A stretch of DNA of 64,000 nucleotides, taken from NCBI GenBank assembly GCA_026122225.1, contig JANEZZ010001873.1:124001-188000 (forward strand), read 5' to 3'. The number at the start of each line of letters is the position of its first letter. Within the stretch, counting starts at the first letter, position 1. Made by a program: the position numbers and the translations under genes. The stretch comes from Heloderma charlesbogerti. Lineage: Eukaryota > Chordata > Lepidosauria > Squamata > Helodermatidae. Below the pieces are notes generated by a model. The model was given only the letters and a program-made list of their open reading frames with translations, ran no database searches and was not told where the DNA came from. This document shows, piece by piece, positions 19,901-26,590 of the stretch.

Positions 19901-22736
19901 GCAACAATACTTTTAAGCACCCATGCAGAACCTGAATGGACAATGGACTTCTTGCATCTTAACCCAAGTTCAGTCCTGTCCCACTCAACTATTTACAACA
20001 TGCTACACATAACAACTGGAGAGATGCATTGAAGCTCTGAACATATTTACAGTTACATTGCCCTGACTTTTGCTGGGAGTCGATTCTAGTTTTGCCCTGA
20101 TCTCCTTGGAAGACAAAGCAGGATGGAGGGCTGCAGGACTTGATGCTTTATTACATCTGGTGTCATTTCCATGAAGATGAAGATGAAGGAGGAGGAGGAG
20201 GCAGCCCCCAAACAATTAACACAATTCCATTACTTTAAAACAGAAGAACTCTACCAATGCATATATAGAATATTTCTCCAACTTTATAATATTAAGTACA
20301 TTTCTTCAAAATGAGGGTTGGATCCAGACTTGGTCATACTTAGGGTAAACCCATTGAAATCAATGGGGCTTAAATTAGTCATGACTTAGTGTGACTAAGT
20401 CTGGATCCAACCCATTGTATTTAGATTAAGTGTTACGCAATGCAACCAAGTTTTCCCAAGAGAAATCTAAATATGTATGAAACCCTTTAGCACTACAGTT
20501 TCAAAAGATAACTGCTAGGCTCCCAAACTCAGATTAGAGCTTCCACTTCAGAAAGGGATAAATAACAACTCTCTAATTTTAATGAAGATGTTCAATTAGT
20601 TACCTTATTCAAGATCTAAAGTGAATGATCTAAAGAAGTGCCTTCAGCCATAGGATCCTGTGTGCACTTAAGTCAGGGGCACAGAACTAGCTTTGTGTGC
20701 AGGGCCGGATGACCCCACACCCACCCACCCCCACCCAGCCCTCTGCAGACCATATGATGTTAGGTAGATGTGTTGCAAGGAAGAGAAATAGGTTCTCAGG
20801 ATGCAAAATAGCTTATTAACGAAAAGCCCAAATCGTTGCAATTTATTTTGAGGCAAAAGGATTCTCTCCTATATTATTCTACTGGCGACAGTAGAATAAT
20901 ATAGGAGACAATCCTTTTGCTGTGAGAAACTCTGCAGACATTTTTCTCTACCCCCAAAATAAGGGACAAGCCAAAACACATTGGTCTTTTTGTTAATAAA
21001 CTAGATTGCATCCTGAGAATGTTTCTCTTCTTTGTGACGTACTTTGGATGGTCACCTCCCTCCGCTTTTTCATTAGGTAGGTGTGGCCATGCCCCTAATT
21101 TCATTTGCTTCACTGAGCGTGGGCTTTCCCAGTTCGGCAAATTCCAGTGCCCACTGTCCCTCGCCCCCGCTGCTATTTGTGATCTTGGAGATCACAAGAG
21201 CTTTAGGACTCACCCATGCTGGGGAGAGCAGCTACTCTCCCCAGCATGAGTGAGTCCCAATGTCCCTCATCACCCCATTATCTCCAATCTGAAACTGGAG
21301 ATAACAGTGAGGAACCCAATACTGGCACTTGGAGGAATCCCATGAGGCTGTGTGGGTCAGATTAGGATGCCCCATGAGCTGGAGGTTCTGCACCTCTGAC
21401 TTAGGCCATCATCAGGGACTCTGCTCAGGAACCCACCACTTAGAACACCTGGATTGGCTGTACTAACAAGGGGCAGGGTTTTCTTAGAGGTATCCCGTCA
21501 GTTATGGAACTCCCAACCTGCTGCTTTGCACCTTACACCTTTGGTGCAGGCCTTAAAGAAAGCTTTAAAACCCTATTTGCTCAAACTGGCCTTCTCAAGT
21601 GGGTAGCTAATACATGTGGTCTGCCCTCAGTAAACCTCAAACTTGGCTTAATTTTCTCACTCCTACTATATATTTATACGTGCTTGTGCCCAACCCTTTT
21701 ATTGTTTGTAAGCCATTTTGTGAGGGCATGTCTCTGAAAAACAGAGTATAACCAGAATGAATGAATGAATTGGATGAAGTATTGCAGCGGCAGGAGCCAG
21801 GTGGGATTGCACCCACTCAGTTCTTCACTTCCTTATCCTCTTTGTGCCACTTTGCCCAACCAAATAGGAACTACACTGAGGAAGAATGGCTTCAGCAGTA
21901 ACTGAGGGTCATCTCTAGCCTTAGTTTCTCTAGGCAGCAGGTAAAACTGTACCAGGGCAATCCTCAAAGTCCATTTGACTTGGTTGCTCTGCCCTCCCAC
22001 CAGGCCCTCCCCTCAAAAAAAACATCCATCCTTACAAAAGGTAACAATTATATATATGTGAAAGTCTGAGGCCTACAGAGGCAAAGGGAAAAAAGGTGAG
22101 ACTGAGAGGCCTGGAGTTTTCTGTTGGGAAGGAGTAATCCTGAGAGGGGTAGTTTCTGTATCAATTCCCCTGTAAGTTTCATTTCTTCAGGTTTGAAGTA
22201 GTACTTTTGGTTTTGAGGGGGGTGGGTATATAAAGAGAGTAAGAGAGCCAGTAAGAGAAGAGAAACAGTGCATGAAGTGAGAGCAGAGTCTGAAGAGTAA
22301 GCAGGAAGAAAAAGCCTAGAAAAGTCTACGGATAGGTAGGGTAATGGAATGTGCATTTTGCAACTTTTACTTCCTTTTTATGCTTTTTGTATCACTCAGT
22401 TCTATTGTGTAAATACCTTTAGTTATAATTTGTTTGCTTTAAATCTACTAGTGAACTGTTGTAGTTAGACCCTGTGTCTAGAGTGTCAGTCACCCCATGT
22501 CTACAGCCTAAACCCCATGTTATTGGAAAGGGGAAGGTAAAAGAAAGAAGGTGGGATTCTTATGGAGGCAAGAGATCCTTAAGAAGTTGCTCAAGGGGTC
22601 CAGGTCATAGGGGGAACCTTGACAATATATGACACATTTAATAAATATGCACTTATTTATCTTGCAGCATTTTTCCTCTGGACATTATGAAAGAGCTTTA
22701 CTTGCCATCTGTGCTGGTGATACTGAAGATTATTAA
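99..22736 (+). CDS. ANXA10: Annexin A10, C-terminal ten coding exons (gene continues upstream)
   Basis: Coding segments: 99-193, 6241-6354, 7828-7918, 11792-11871, 13250-13303, 13384-13477, 14011-14106, 15314-15372, 19703-19825, 22668-22736. All have AG/GT borders and joining phases and sum to 290 complete residues plus stop, which is exactly the length from Cys35 to the end of the 324-residue human ANXA10 as I recall it. Annexins are cytosolic calcium-dependent phospholipid-binding proteins made of four repeats of about 70 residues. Repeat 2 keeps a G-A-G-T type II calcium loop (exon at 7828) with an acidic residue in YSETSGHF, while the matching sites in repeats 1, 3 and 4 read FDCDKD, QKTGEH and LGFHNKT and lack GxGT; loss of most calcium sites is a known mark of ANXA10. 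The first coding exon or exons (about 34 residues) are outside the window. No frameshift or stop is seen, so the gene looks intact. Identification is strong; exact borders are by eye. Confidence 0.95.
563..745. repeat. Dispersed repeat, first of two copies
   Basis: Shares CTAGTCCAGCATTCTGTT-like, CCCACAAGCAGGAC and TATAGCCATCA with TGATAGCCTTATCCTCC-type stretches with 41015-41240. A very common sauropsid interspersed repeat by feel; class not assigned. Confidence 0.6.
1100..1330. repeat. AAACCATGGTTTA-type dispersed repeat
   Basis: Several inverted and direct copies of AAACCATAGTTAA / TTAACCACAGTT occur here. Related material lies at 12620-12860, 25405-25520 and 26496-26580. Confidence 0.45.
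1805..2870. repeat. Repeat of the 31617-31968 type, split by a nested hAT-like insertion
   Basis: The left part (CTCTCCTAAGGC, GTAAGAGCTTTAA) stops at 2038 and the right part (ATATGCTGGTAT, GGAATGCAGCCC) resumes at about 2726, while the copy at 31617-31968 runs through without a break. The interrupting segment is listed separately. Confidence 0.65.
2039..2725. mobile_element. Nested hAT-like non-autonomous element
   Basis: Ends are TAGTGCTGTGCC and its approximate reverse complement GTGCACAGATCTA. Flanks are CTTTAAAC and CTTTTAAG, consistent with a decayed 8-bp duplication of CTTTAAGC, the sequence found intact in the uninterrupted copy. No transposase frame. Confidence 0.6.
3108..3445. repeat. 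MITE, TTCTACATGAGGC family
   Basis: Inverted ends AGCTTTTCTACATGAGGC and CCTCATGTAGAAAAG. The same family with similar interior (TATCCCACAGCACCACCTAG-type) is at 23176-23513, 26063-26476 and 60612-60985. Confidence 0.65.
3770..4290. promoter_or_regulatory. Candidate conserved noncoding element in an ANXA10 intron
   Basis: AT-rich, non-repetitive block between repeats. It carries several homeodomain-type cores: TTTTTAATTAG near 3939, TATTATTAATCAG near 3958, GAATTAATTTC near 4010, GTTAATTATA near 4152 and TTTAATTATTTGCC near 4182, plus CAGCAGCAAATGTC. It has no open frame and none of the repeats named elsewhere. Its texture resembles vertebrate developmental enhancers; conservation itself cannot be judged here. 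Confidence 0.35.
4613..4750. repeat. hAT-like MITE, CAGGSGTGG...CATCTGGAGGG family
   Basis: Inverted halves CTCCAGATGTTCTTGGACTC and AGTCCAACAACATCTGGAG. Flanks CTGTAACA and CCCTAACA look like an 8-bp duplication with two changes. Relatives at 10841-10965, 35015-35135, 37175-37312, 59555-59665 and 63911-64000. Confidence 0.7.
5531..5663. repeat. Hairpin MITE, GGGCACAATCCTATGCAT family (copy 1)
   Basis: TAA then GGGTACAATCCTATGC at the left and GCATAGGATTATGCCT then TTAA at the right; the middle contains TAGGAGTCGTAGGACTTT. Five more copies of this roughly 120-140-bp palindrome are in the window. Confidence 0.7.
6241..6354 (+). CDS. ANXA10: ANXA10 coding exon (end of repeat 1 into repeat 2)
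   Basis: Begins [14 protein letters not shown] and ends [11 protein letters not shown]. Acceptor TTTTCCCAAG, donor AAG|GTACTT; 114 bp, phase 0 on both sides. Confidence 0.94.
6385..6600. repeat. MITE, GGATCCAA family
   Basis: Contains the GGATCCAATG / CACTTGTGCAACAGGACTTC block and CTCTGGAGCAGATT also present at 50780-51030 and 54908-55125. Inverted halves are degraded. Confidence 0.5.
7052..7265. repeat. hAT-like MITE, CAGTGGAGGCTGGTGGCTC ends
   Basis: Left end AGTGGAGGCTGGTGGCTC has a perfect inverted partner GAGCCACCAGCCTCCACT at the right. Flanks ATCTAGTG and ATCTACTG match 7 of 8, as expected for a hAT target duplication. Interior halves also pair (CAGAACTCTAAAG / CTTTAGAGTTCTG). Confidence 0.75.
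7828..7918 (+). CDS. ANXA10: ANXA10 coding exon (repeat 2 with the retained GAGT loop)
   Basis: Begins [19 protein letters not shown] and ends KEAYLM with one base of a split Gln codon. Acceptor CAATGTAG, donor C|GTAATT; 91 bp. This carries the only GxGT calcium-type loop visible in the window part of the protein. Confidence 0.93.
8155..8250. repeat. Short MITE, GCAATCCT...ACTTCTGAGTAAAC family
   Basis: Ends CTGCAATCCTGTATG and CATGCATAGGGTTGTGC around an AAGTAAGTCCCATTGA-like dyad. Related short copies occur near 7360, 14738, 23080, 25985, 49985, 52465, 54695, 57780, 58380 and 63142. Confidence 0.55.
8289..8940. mobile_element. GC-rich hAT-like element with internal palindromes (copy A)
   Basis: Starts TAGGGATGTC and ends TATATCCCTA, and is flanked on both sides by the perfect 8-bp duplication CTCCGAAC (8281-8288 and 8941-8948). 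Inside, a palindrome around TAAAGATTTA with arms GATAGGCTA / TAGCCTATC occurs twice (8550-8583 and 8615-8648, a 65-bp tandem period) and a variant with TAGTCTAC / GTAGACTA at 8737-8764. Flanking CGG/GCC-rich sequence gives spurious open frames. No transposase; non-autonomous. Confidence 0.8.
9350..10840 (-). mobile_element. L2-clade LINE, 5'-truncated, reverse transcriptase to 3' end
   Basis: Read on the minus strand, the frame from 10840 down has [70 protein letters not shown] and the catalytic [10 protein letters not shown] frame change near 9720 leads to the C-terminal part ([12 protein letters not shown]). A-rich 3' sequence lies at 9300-9480 on this orientation. L2 clade is chosen from the reverse transcriptase wording; CR1 is the alternative. 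A MITE abuts the 5' break. Confidence 0.85.
9712..10794 (-). pseudogene. LINE reverse transcriptase open frame (360 codons, defective element)
   Basis: This frame holds fingers-palm motifs and the YADD active site of a non-LTR reverse transcriptase, followed by the thumb region ([20 protein letters not shown]). The open frame ends before the C-terminal region, which continues in another frame at 9482-9730, and the endonuclease domain is missing, so it cannot encode a complete ORF2 protein. It is inside an ANXA10 intron on the opposite strand. The frame is long and clean, so the copy is fairly young. Confidence 0.8.
10841..10965. repeat. hAT-like MITE, CATCTGGAGGG family
   Basis: CAGGAGTGGGCCTCCAGATG at the left pairs with CATCTGGAGGGTCACAACTT and CCCACCTG at the right. 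It lies directly at the truncated 5' end of the neighbouring LINE. Confidence 0.65.
11792..11871 (+). CDS. ANXA10: ANXA10 coding exon (end of repeat 2)
   Basis: Encodes [17 protein letters not shown] then RDTLMNLAQ. Acceptor TTTCTAG, donor CAG|GTATTG; 80 bp, completes the Gln codon split with the previous exon. Confidence 0.93.
12418..12555. repeat. Hairpin MITE, GGGCACAATCCTATGCAT family (copy 2)
   Basis: Near-perfect palindrome: TTTAGACAGAAGAAAGTCC and ACTCCCAGCATTCCC on the left, mirrored by GAATGCTGGGAGTTGTAGG and ACTTTCTTCTGTCTAAAC on the right. The best preserved hairpin of the set. Confidence 0.8.
13250..13303 (+). CDS. ANXA10: ANXA10 coding exon (linker between repeats 2 and 3)
   Basis: Encodes [18 protein letters not shown], 18 codons in phase. 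Acceptor TTTTTCTAG, donor ATG|GTATCA. The following intron is only 80 bp. Confidence 0.92.
13384..13477 (+). CDS. ANXA10: ANXA10 coding exon (repeat 3)
   Basis: Encodes [13 protein letters not shown] then [18 protein letters not shown] plus one base of the next Val codon. Acceptor CTGGTCTAG, donor G|GTAATT with 94 bp. The GxGT loop is replaced by QKTGEH, so no type II calcium site is expected here. Confidence 0.92.
14011..14106 (+). CDS. ANXA10: ANXA10 coding exon (repeat 3 to 4)
   Basis: Encodes [20 protein letters not shown] then [12 protein letters not shown] chose the acceptor TTTTCTTAAG rather than the later TTTTTCAG because it keeps the VFQEF reading of the family and the right phase. 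Donor ACAG|GTAACA; 96 bp. Confidence 0.9.
14738..14830. repeat. Short dyad MITE
   Basis: GAGAGTAAGTCCCATTGAAC and its inverted partner AATGGGGCTTACTTCTGAGT form a dyad with ATCCTATAC at one end. Same family as 8155-8250. Confidence 0.55.
15314..15372 (+). CDS. ANXA10: ANXA10 coding exon (repeat 4 start)
   Basis: Encodes [19 protein letters not shown]. Acceptor TCTTCACAG, donor CAC|GTGAGT; 59 bp, starting with the last two bases of a Val codon. Confidence 0.93.
16481..16621. repeat. Hairpin MITE, GGGCACAATCCTATGCAT family (copy 3)
   Basis: GTTTAGACAGAAAAAAAGTT and CTACAACTCCCAGCATTCTC mirrored by GTAGGACTTTTTTCTGTC and CATGCATAGGATTGTGCCCC. Flanks TTTA / TAAA fit a TWA duplication. Confidence 0.78.
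16881..16919. repeat. Compound microsatellite (CT)n-(CA)n
   Basis: An uninterrupted run of TC dinucleotides passes directly into an AC run. It lies in an ANXA10 intron. Confidence 0.95.
17202..17591. mobile_element. hAT-like element, TAGAGATGT/ACATCCCTA ends
   Basis: Starts TAGAGATGTTGG and ends TGTACATCCCTA; flanks ACCTCAAG and ACCTCTAG match 7 of 8. Ends resemble those of 8289-8940 and 61358-61925, but the interior is AT-rich and has no shared palindrome. No transposase. Confidence 0.65.
18558..18915 (-). mobile_element. CR1 LINE 3' end, 5' end inverted into a palindrome
   Basis: The plus strand opens with AATCATAGAATCATAGAATA, the reverse complement of the CR1 terminal ATTCTATGATTCTATG repeat, then GGGCTGGAAGGG and GAGTCCAACCCCCTGCTC, the classic CR1 3' region. 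At 18851-18904 the sequence turns back on itself with 26-bp arms. Confidence 0.88.
18851..18904. repeat. Palindrome at the truncated CR1 5' end
   Basis: Arms 18851-18876 and 18879-18904 are inverted copies (25 of 26 positions) around a TA centre, beginning CTTCCTCTCTGTGACAACC. The pattern fits an inverted duplication made during target-primed insertion. Confidence 0.9.
19012..19465. repeat. Long MITE with CACAATCC ends (copy 1 of 5)
   Basis: TTA flank then TGGCACAATCCTATGG at the left; CCACTGGATTGTTCCC at the right. Interior short dyads (AAGCCTCCAAACCTGGAGGC). Same family as the copies at 24758, 27410, 30268 and 33371. Confidence 0.6.
19703..19825 (+). CDS. ANXA10: ANXA10 coding exon (repeat 4)
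   Basis: Begins [20 protein letters not shown] and ends [10 protein letters not shown]. Acceptor TTTTTTCAG, donor AAA|GTAAGT; 123 bp, phase 0 on both sides. The position of the annexin GxGT loop reads GFHNKT. Confidence 0.93.
20316..20417. repeat. Palindromic MITE, GGGTTGGATCCAGAC ends
   Basis: Left GGGTTGGATCCAGACTTGGT and right AGTCTGGATCCAACCC are inverted; centre CATTGAAATCAATGGGGCTT. Compact dyad of about 100 bp. Confidence 0.7.
20674..21398. mobile_element. hAT-like element with several internal hairpins
   Basis: Starts CAGGGGCACAGAAC and ends GTTCTGCACCTCTG; flanks ACTTAAGT and ACTTAGGC are alike at 6 of 8. Inside, 20850-20920 is a hairpin (AGGATTCTCTCCTATATTAT with its inverted copy) and 21185-21260 another (CTCACCCATGCTGGGGAGAG mirrored). 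No coding frame. Confidence 0.6.
21481..21775 (+). mobile_element. L2-type LINE 3' end
   Basis: TATGGAACTCCCAACCTGCT matches the RLWNSLP region of L2 C-termini, followed by AAAACCCTATTTGCTCAAAC and a terminal (AATG)n run at 21755-21770, the usual tail of this clade. Confidence 0.7.
22180..22510 (+). other. Promoter-like unassigned stretch, possible solo LTR
   Basis: A TATATAAAG box at about 22228 is followed by a purine-rich GAGAG/GCAG stretch and later GTTAGACCCTGTGTCTAG. Text near 22115 (AGACTGAGAGGCCTGGAG) is shared with 53640-53680. No paired LTR or coding sequence was found, so the assignment is weak. Confidence 0.2.
22668..22736 (+). CDS. ANXA10: ANXA10 last coding exon and stop
   Basis: Encodes [20 protein letters not shown] then DY and TAA. 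Acceptor TTATCTTGCAG. The C-terminus ends CAGDTEDY, nearly the human ending. Confidence 0.94.
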   Translation, partial: HFSSGHYERALLAICAGDTEDY

Positions 22737-23040
22737 AAAGAAAACAACATTGGAAATGGGCAGAAAAAAAAGTTATAGCCTGAAAAATGTTTTACTAACA
22801 GAGATCTAAACTGTGCAAATTATTTCACTGTACACTATACTTCTCATTATAATCTATCCAATGCCTTATCTTTCCTAAAATATATATTTTAAACAAATAT
22901 AATTTTCAGCCAGCAGCATATTTAGCTTCTTTTGCATTTCAGAATATTCCAGAATATTTAAATATATTTTACGACCCTCACCTCAGAGCACAACTCTAAG
23001 CATTCTTACTTGAAAGGAGGCTTTATTAAAATAAATGTGA
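22737..23040 (+). other. ANXA10: ANXA10 3' untranslated region, probable
   Basis: Follows the stop without a recognisable repeat. A canonical AATAAA overlaps ATTAAA near 23026-23035, which is the first good polyadenylation signal after the stop. The true cleavage site is not visible from sequence. Confidence 0.45.
23030..23035 (+). terminator. Candidate polyadenylation signal AATAAA for ANXA10
   Basis: First AATAAA downstream of the ANXA10 stop, about 294 bp after it. It sits just before a MITE at 23080. Confidence 0.4.
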
Positions 23041-23079
23041 CTCCCTTCCAAGTAAATGTGTTTCATATCAACAGCAGTG

Positions 23080-23175
23080 TAAGAGCTCAATCTGGTACAT
23101 GTTTACTCAAATGTAACTCCCACTGTGTTCAGTGGAGCTTGCTCCCAGCTAAGTGTACAGAGGATTGCAGCCTAA
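23080..23175. repeat. Short dyad MITE
   Basis: GAGCTCAATCTGGTACATG, CTGTGTTCAGTGGAGCTTGC and AGAGGATTGCAGCCTAAG are the family marks. It abuts the next MITE. Confidence 0.5.
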
Positions 23176-23513
23176 GAGCTTTTCTACATGAGGCATTCAT
23201 TGTGTGCTTGTTGTTCCTTACTCAGGGTTATTAACAGGTTGTTTAGATGACATCATGACCCTCCACTTTCACTCCTATTTTTAAAGAGTAGTTTTGGCAA
23301 AAAAAAATTAGAGCAGGGTAAATGCAGTATTTTTGAAAGCAAAAGAACACTTTTCTTTCACACTATTCCACTATACCACAGTGCTACCTAGAGGTTATGT
23401 AGTGAAAAAGCAGGAAAGGAAACACTCCTCATGTTATGCTCGGATCTCAATTCTTTGACAAAACCGAAAGTAGATAACAGCAGATTAACAACCTCATGTA
23501 GAAAAGCTTTAAG
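23176..23513. repeat. MITE, TTCTACATGAGGC family
   Basis: Ends AGCTTTTCTACATGAGGC and CCTCATGTAGAAAAGCTTT are inverted. Interior agrees with the copy at 3108-3445, including CTATACCACAGTGCTACC and AAAGCAGGAAAGGAAA. Confidence 0.75.
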
Positions 23514-23736
23514 AATGATAAGGTGATGCTGCTAAAATCCTAGTTTTTCTTCTTTCTCACACAAAGATAAGACTTGTTTAGTAAGAAGAAAGCAAACTAG
23601 ACTTCAGCACGTTTATTTAAATATCTGATTAATATCTATTCATAGCAAGCCCTCTATACTCATGCTTAAAGTCAAGATCTTAGTTATATCACGTTGACTT
23701 CCATAGGACATAAGCATATGTTAAAATAGTTGTTGA

Positions 23737-24674
23737 CAGTCAGGGCTAGAAATATTGGAACAAGGATAACTGTTTTGGCAACTGGCCTCCGTACACCACC
23801 ACACTGAAGTTGAAAGGAAACACATCCAGATGGGGGCGAAGTCAGGACTTTCAGCTGTAATTCAAGGAGTTTGACAAAAGTGGGGCACTAACCATTCAGG
23901 AAGCACAGCCATTGGCATACACGCACACCCATTGTTGGGGGCTCATAAGTAATGAAACAAATGGCTGACAAGCAGCTGCCAATGGAGTCAGGTCACTGGT
24001 GTTTATTGATGACCTGACTGCTGATCAAAGCAGCAGGATGAATTCTGAAGTGTATAGGGCTATACTTTCTGCTCAGATTCAGCCGAATTTTGCCAAACTG
24101 ATAGGACACCGCTTCATATTGCAGATGGCTCATGACCCAAAACATACAGCAAAAGCTACACAAGAGTTTCTCAAGGCAAAGAAGTGGGATGTTCTTCAAT
24201 GGCCAAGTCAGTCACTTGATCTCCACCCAATAGAGCATGCTTTTCACTTACTGAAGATAAGACTGAAGGCAGAAAGACCCACAAACAAGCAGCAGCTAAA
24301 GACAGCTGCAGTAAAGGCCTGGCAAAGCATCTCGAGGGAGGAAACTCAGCATTTGGTCATGTCCATGGGTTCCAGACCTCAGGCAGTCGTTGACTGCAAA
24401 GGATTTTCATCCAGGTATTAAAGGTGATCCTTAAGTTTGAAATGATGTTGATTTGTTCCATTACTTATGAGCCACCAACGACAGGGGTGTGTATGCCACT
24501 GGCTGTCCTTCCTGAATGGTTAGTGCCCCACTTTTGTCACACCCCTTGAAATACAGCTGAAAGTCCTGACTTCGCTCCCATCTGGGTGTGTTTCCTTTCA
24601 CCTTCAATGTGGTGGTGTACAGAGGCCAACTGCCAAAACAGTTATCCTTGTTCCAATATTTCTGGCCCTGACTG
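23737..24674 (+). mobile_element. Tc1-type transposon, internally deleted copy
   Basis: Inverted ends CAGTCAGGGCTAGAAATATT and AATATTTCTGGCCCTGACTG with over 200 bp of inverted repeat. Compared with the fuller copy at 39374-41011 it lacks about 699 bp, with GCTGC at the junction (23975-23979). The remaining coding part starts at VFIDDLTADQ and keeps PIEHAFHLLK. A TA follows at 24675; the left side reads GA. Confidence 0.9.
23999..24421 (+). pseudogene. Tc1-type transposase fragment (C-terminal third)
   Basis: Open frame of 140 codons covering the end of the catalytic domain (HDPKHTAKATQEFLKAKKWD, DLHPIEHAFHLL). The second catalytic Asp, part of DNDPKHT in the other copy, reads as H-D-P here, and the DNA-binding and first-Asp regions are deleted. 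It cannot be active. Confidence 0.85.
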
Positions 24675-24757
24675 TATTTCAGAGTACTTTCTTGGGTGTT
24701 CCTGGATTGGATAAACACATTTCCCATTTTCTCATTATGTCAGGGGTTGTTTTCTTA

Positions 24758-25195
24758 GGGCACAGTCCTGTTGAGATAGTCAGCAGCCTCCAATGTCGGA
24801 GGCTGCCAAGTACCCAACGCAGGGCAGCCAGAGCACGGAGACAATCCTTATCTCCATGCGTCGGCTGCCCTGCATTGTTTTGGCAAGACGGCTGATTTTG
24901 GCTGTCTAGCCACAGCTTTGGGGAAGGAAAGGAGGCCGCTTGGCACATAGGAAGCTGAATAAAGAGGCTTCCATGGTCTCCTCCCCTTCCTGCCCCCAGG
25001 ACCACCCACTTTTCCCCCATCTCCATGCTCCATTTCTGAGCATGGAGACTAGCTGGCATGGAGAGAACCACACAGGCTACAAGGGCGACAGGGCAGGGAG
25101 CGCAGTTTTGGGGAACCACATTCAGCGCACTGGCTCAGATTTCGAAAAATCCTACAGCCCTCTAGACAGTGTCTCGTAGCCACAGAATTGCTCCC
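24758..25195. repeat. Long MITE with GGGCACAGTCC ends (copy 2 of 5)
   Basis: Flanked on both sides by TTA. Interior has CAGCCTCC...GGAGGCTG and CATGCTCCATTTCTGAGCATG dyads and GGCTGATTTTGGCTGTCTAG, shared with 33371-33743. Confidence 0.65.
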
Positions 25196-25404
25196 TTACC
25201 CAAGCATCTTCTGCCTCTCCCTTGACAAACCTCTTACCTGACACCTGACCAAGTACAGCATGTAGCTCTAGTATAGCATTTACTCATTTGTCAAGTGTTG
25301 GCACCCATGCATTTTTATTACAATGTAGATACTTTTCTGGCCAGTCAAATAAAATTTCAATGTACATGAAATATAAATGTAGAGAAATTAGAATGGTTTG
25401 TGCT

Positions 25405-25525
25405 GAATGTTAACAATGGTTTGTTGAAAGAAGCCTGCTTCGTGAACCAGTTTGTAGCTGACTTGTTTTAAACAAACCATAGTTAACATTAAGCACAGTT
25501 TGTTGAGTTCTCAATACCAGAGAAA
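25405..25525. repeat. TTAACAATGGTTTG dyad repeat
   Basis: GTTAACAATGGTTTGTTG on the left and AACAAACCATAGTTAACATT on the right. Similar copy at 26496-26580. Confidence 0.55.
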
Positions 25526-25695
25526 ACCACTGAAAAGGTAACCAGAAGCCAGACTGATGCTCAAATTATAGGGAATAGATGTGCAAGGGCTATGTATGAT
25601 TTAATGAAATTTACAAGACTGATCTCTTTCCATTTTATTCAAAACATTCCTAGCACCACCACTTTCTAAAAACAGTAGCTGAGATTGCAATCCTA

Positions 25696-25985
25696 CAGAC
25701 CAAAGGTGGACAACATCTAGCCCATGGGCCACATGTGGCCCGTTTTTTAAAAAAAATGGTGTCCATAGCCACTACAGAGCACCTAAAGGATTACATTTAT
25801 CATGGAAACCAGCAAAATTCACTAATTGTAGTGCCCTGTAAGGCTATAAAGGAGTTTGCTGCTGAATTTTGGTGGCAGACCAATGATTTGGGCCCTTTTT
25901 GAGGGGGGGGCACATACTGCAGCCCCTGGAGGGAATCTAGGGGCAAAAAATAGCCCCCAGGCACCTAGAAGTTGCTCACCCCTGC
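25696..25985. repeat. hAT-like MITE, AGGTGGACAACATCTAG / AGTTGCTCACCCCTGC ends
   Basis: Left AAAGGTGGACAACATCTAGC and right CTAGAAGTTGCTCACCCCTG are roughly inverted. Interior CCACATGTGGCCCG. Confidence 0.5.
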
Positions 25986-26062
25986 TATAAACACTTACCT
26001 AGGAGTAAGTCTAATTGAACTTAATGAAACTGACTTCCAAGTAGAGAAGGTAAAGAGATCCA

Positions 26063-26476
26063 GGCCCCCTCAGATATTTAAACACTTTCGGCATCTTGAT
26101 TAAACATGATCATACACCCGTGATTGGTCATTCACGGATGTTTGTGGGTCCTTTACACAATGTTGTCAACCTCCAGGGCCTCCCCCATTCTTTATAACCT
26201 TTATGCCTGTTTTCTTAAGATCAGGAAAAGTCTGGCATTTTTTCTAGAAGTGTGATGAAGCACTGCAACAGCTGCATGTACTTCCCCAATTCCACTATAC
26301 CATAGCACCATCTTGTGGCTATATAATGAAACATATAGAACTTGAGGAGAAAGGAAATCCCTAGAAAAAAAGCATGTGCAGGCACATGTAAAGGAGACGA
26401 ACTTAATCCCACAAAGAATCCAGAAGCAGAAGCCCCAGTAAAGATGTGGGCTAAAACCCTCATGTAGAGAAGCCCT
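26063..26476. repeat. MITE, TTCTACATGAGGC family (inverted orientation end visible)
   Basis: Right end CCCTCATGTAGAGAAGCCCT; interior CCACTATACCATAGCACCAT and ATCTTGTGGC as in relatives. The left end is worn. Confidence 0.55.
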
Positions 26477-26495
26477 AAATCAGATATCAACCTCA

Positions 26496-26590
26496 TGGTT
26501 AATGTTTATGGTTTGTTGAAAGATGATTTGTTTTAAACAAACCAAAGTTGACATTAACCACAGTTTGCAGGGTTCAGAAGACATGGCAAG
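26496..26590. repeat. TTAACATTGGTTTG dyad repeat, second copy
   Basis: GGTTAATGTTTATGGTTTG mirrored by AAACCAAAGTTGACATTAACC. Related to 25405-25525. Confidence 0.5.
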
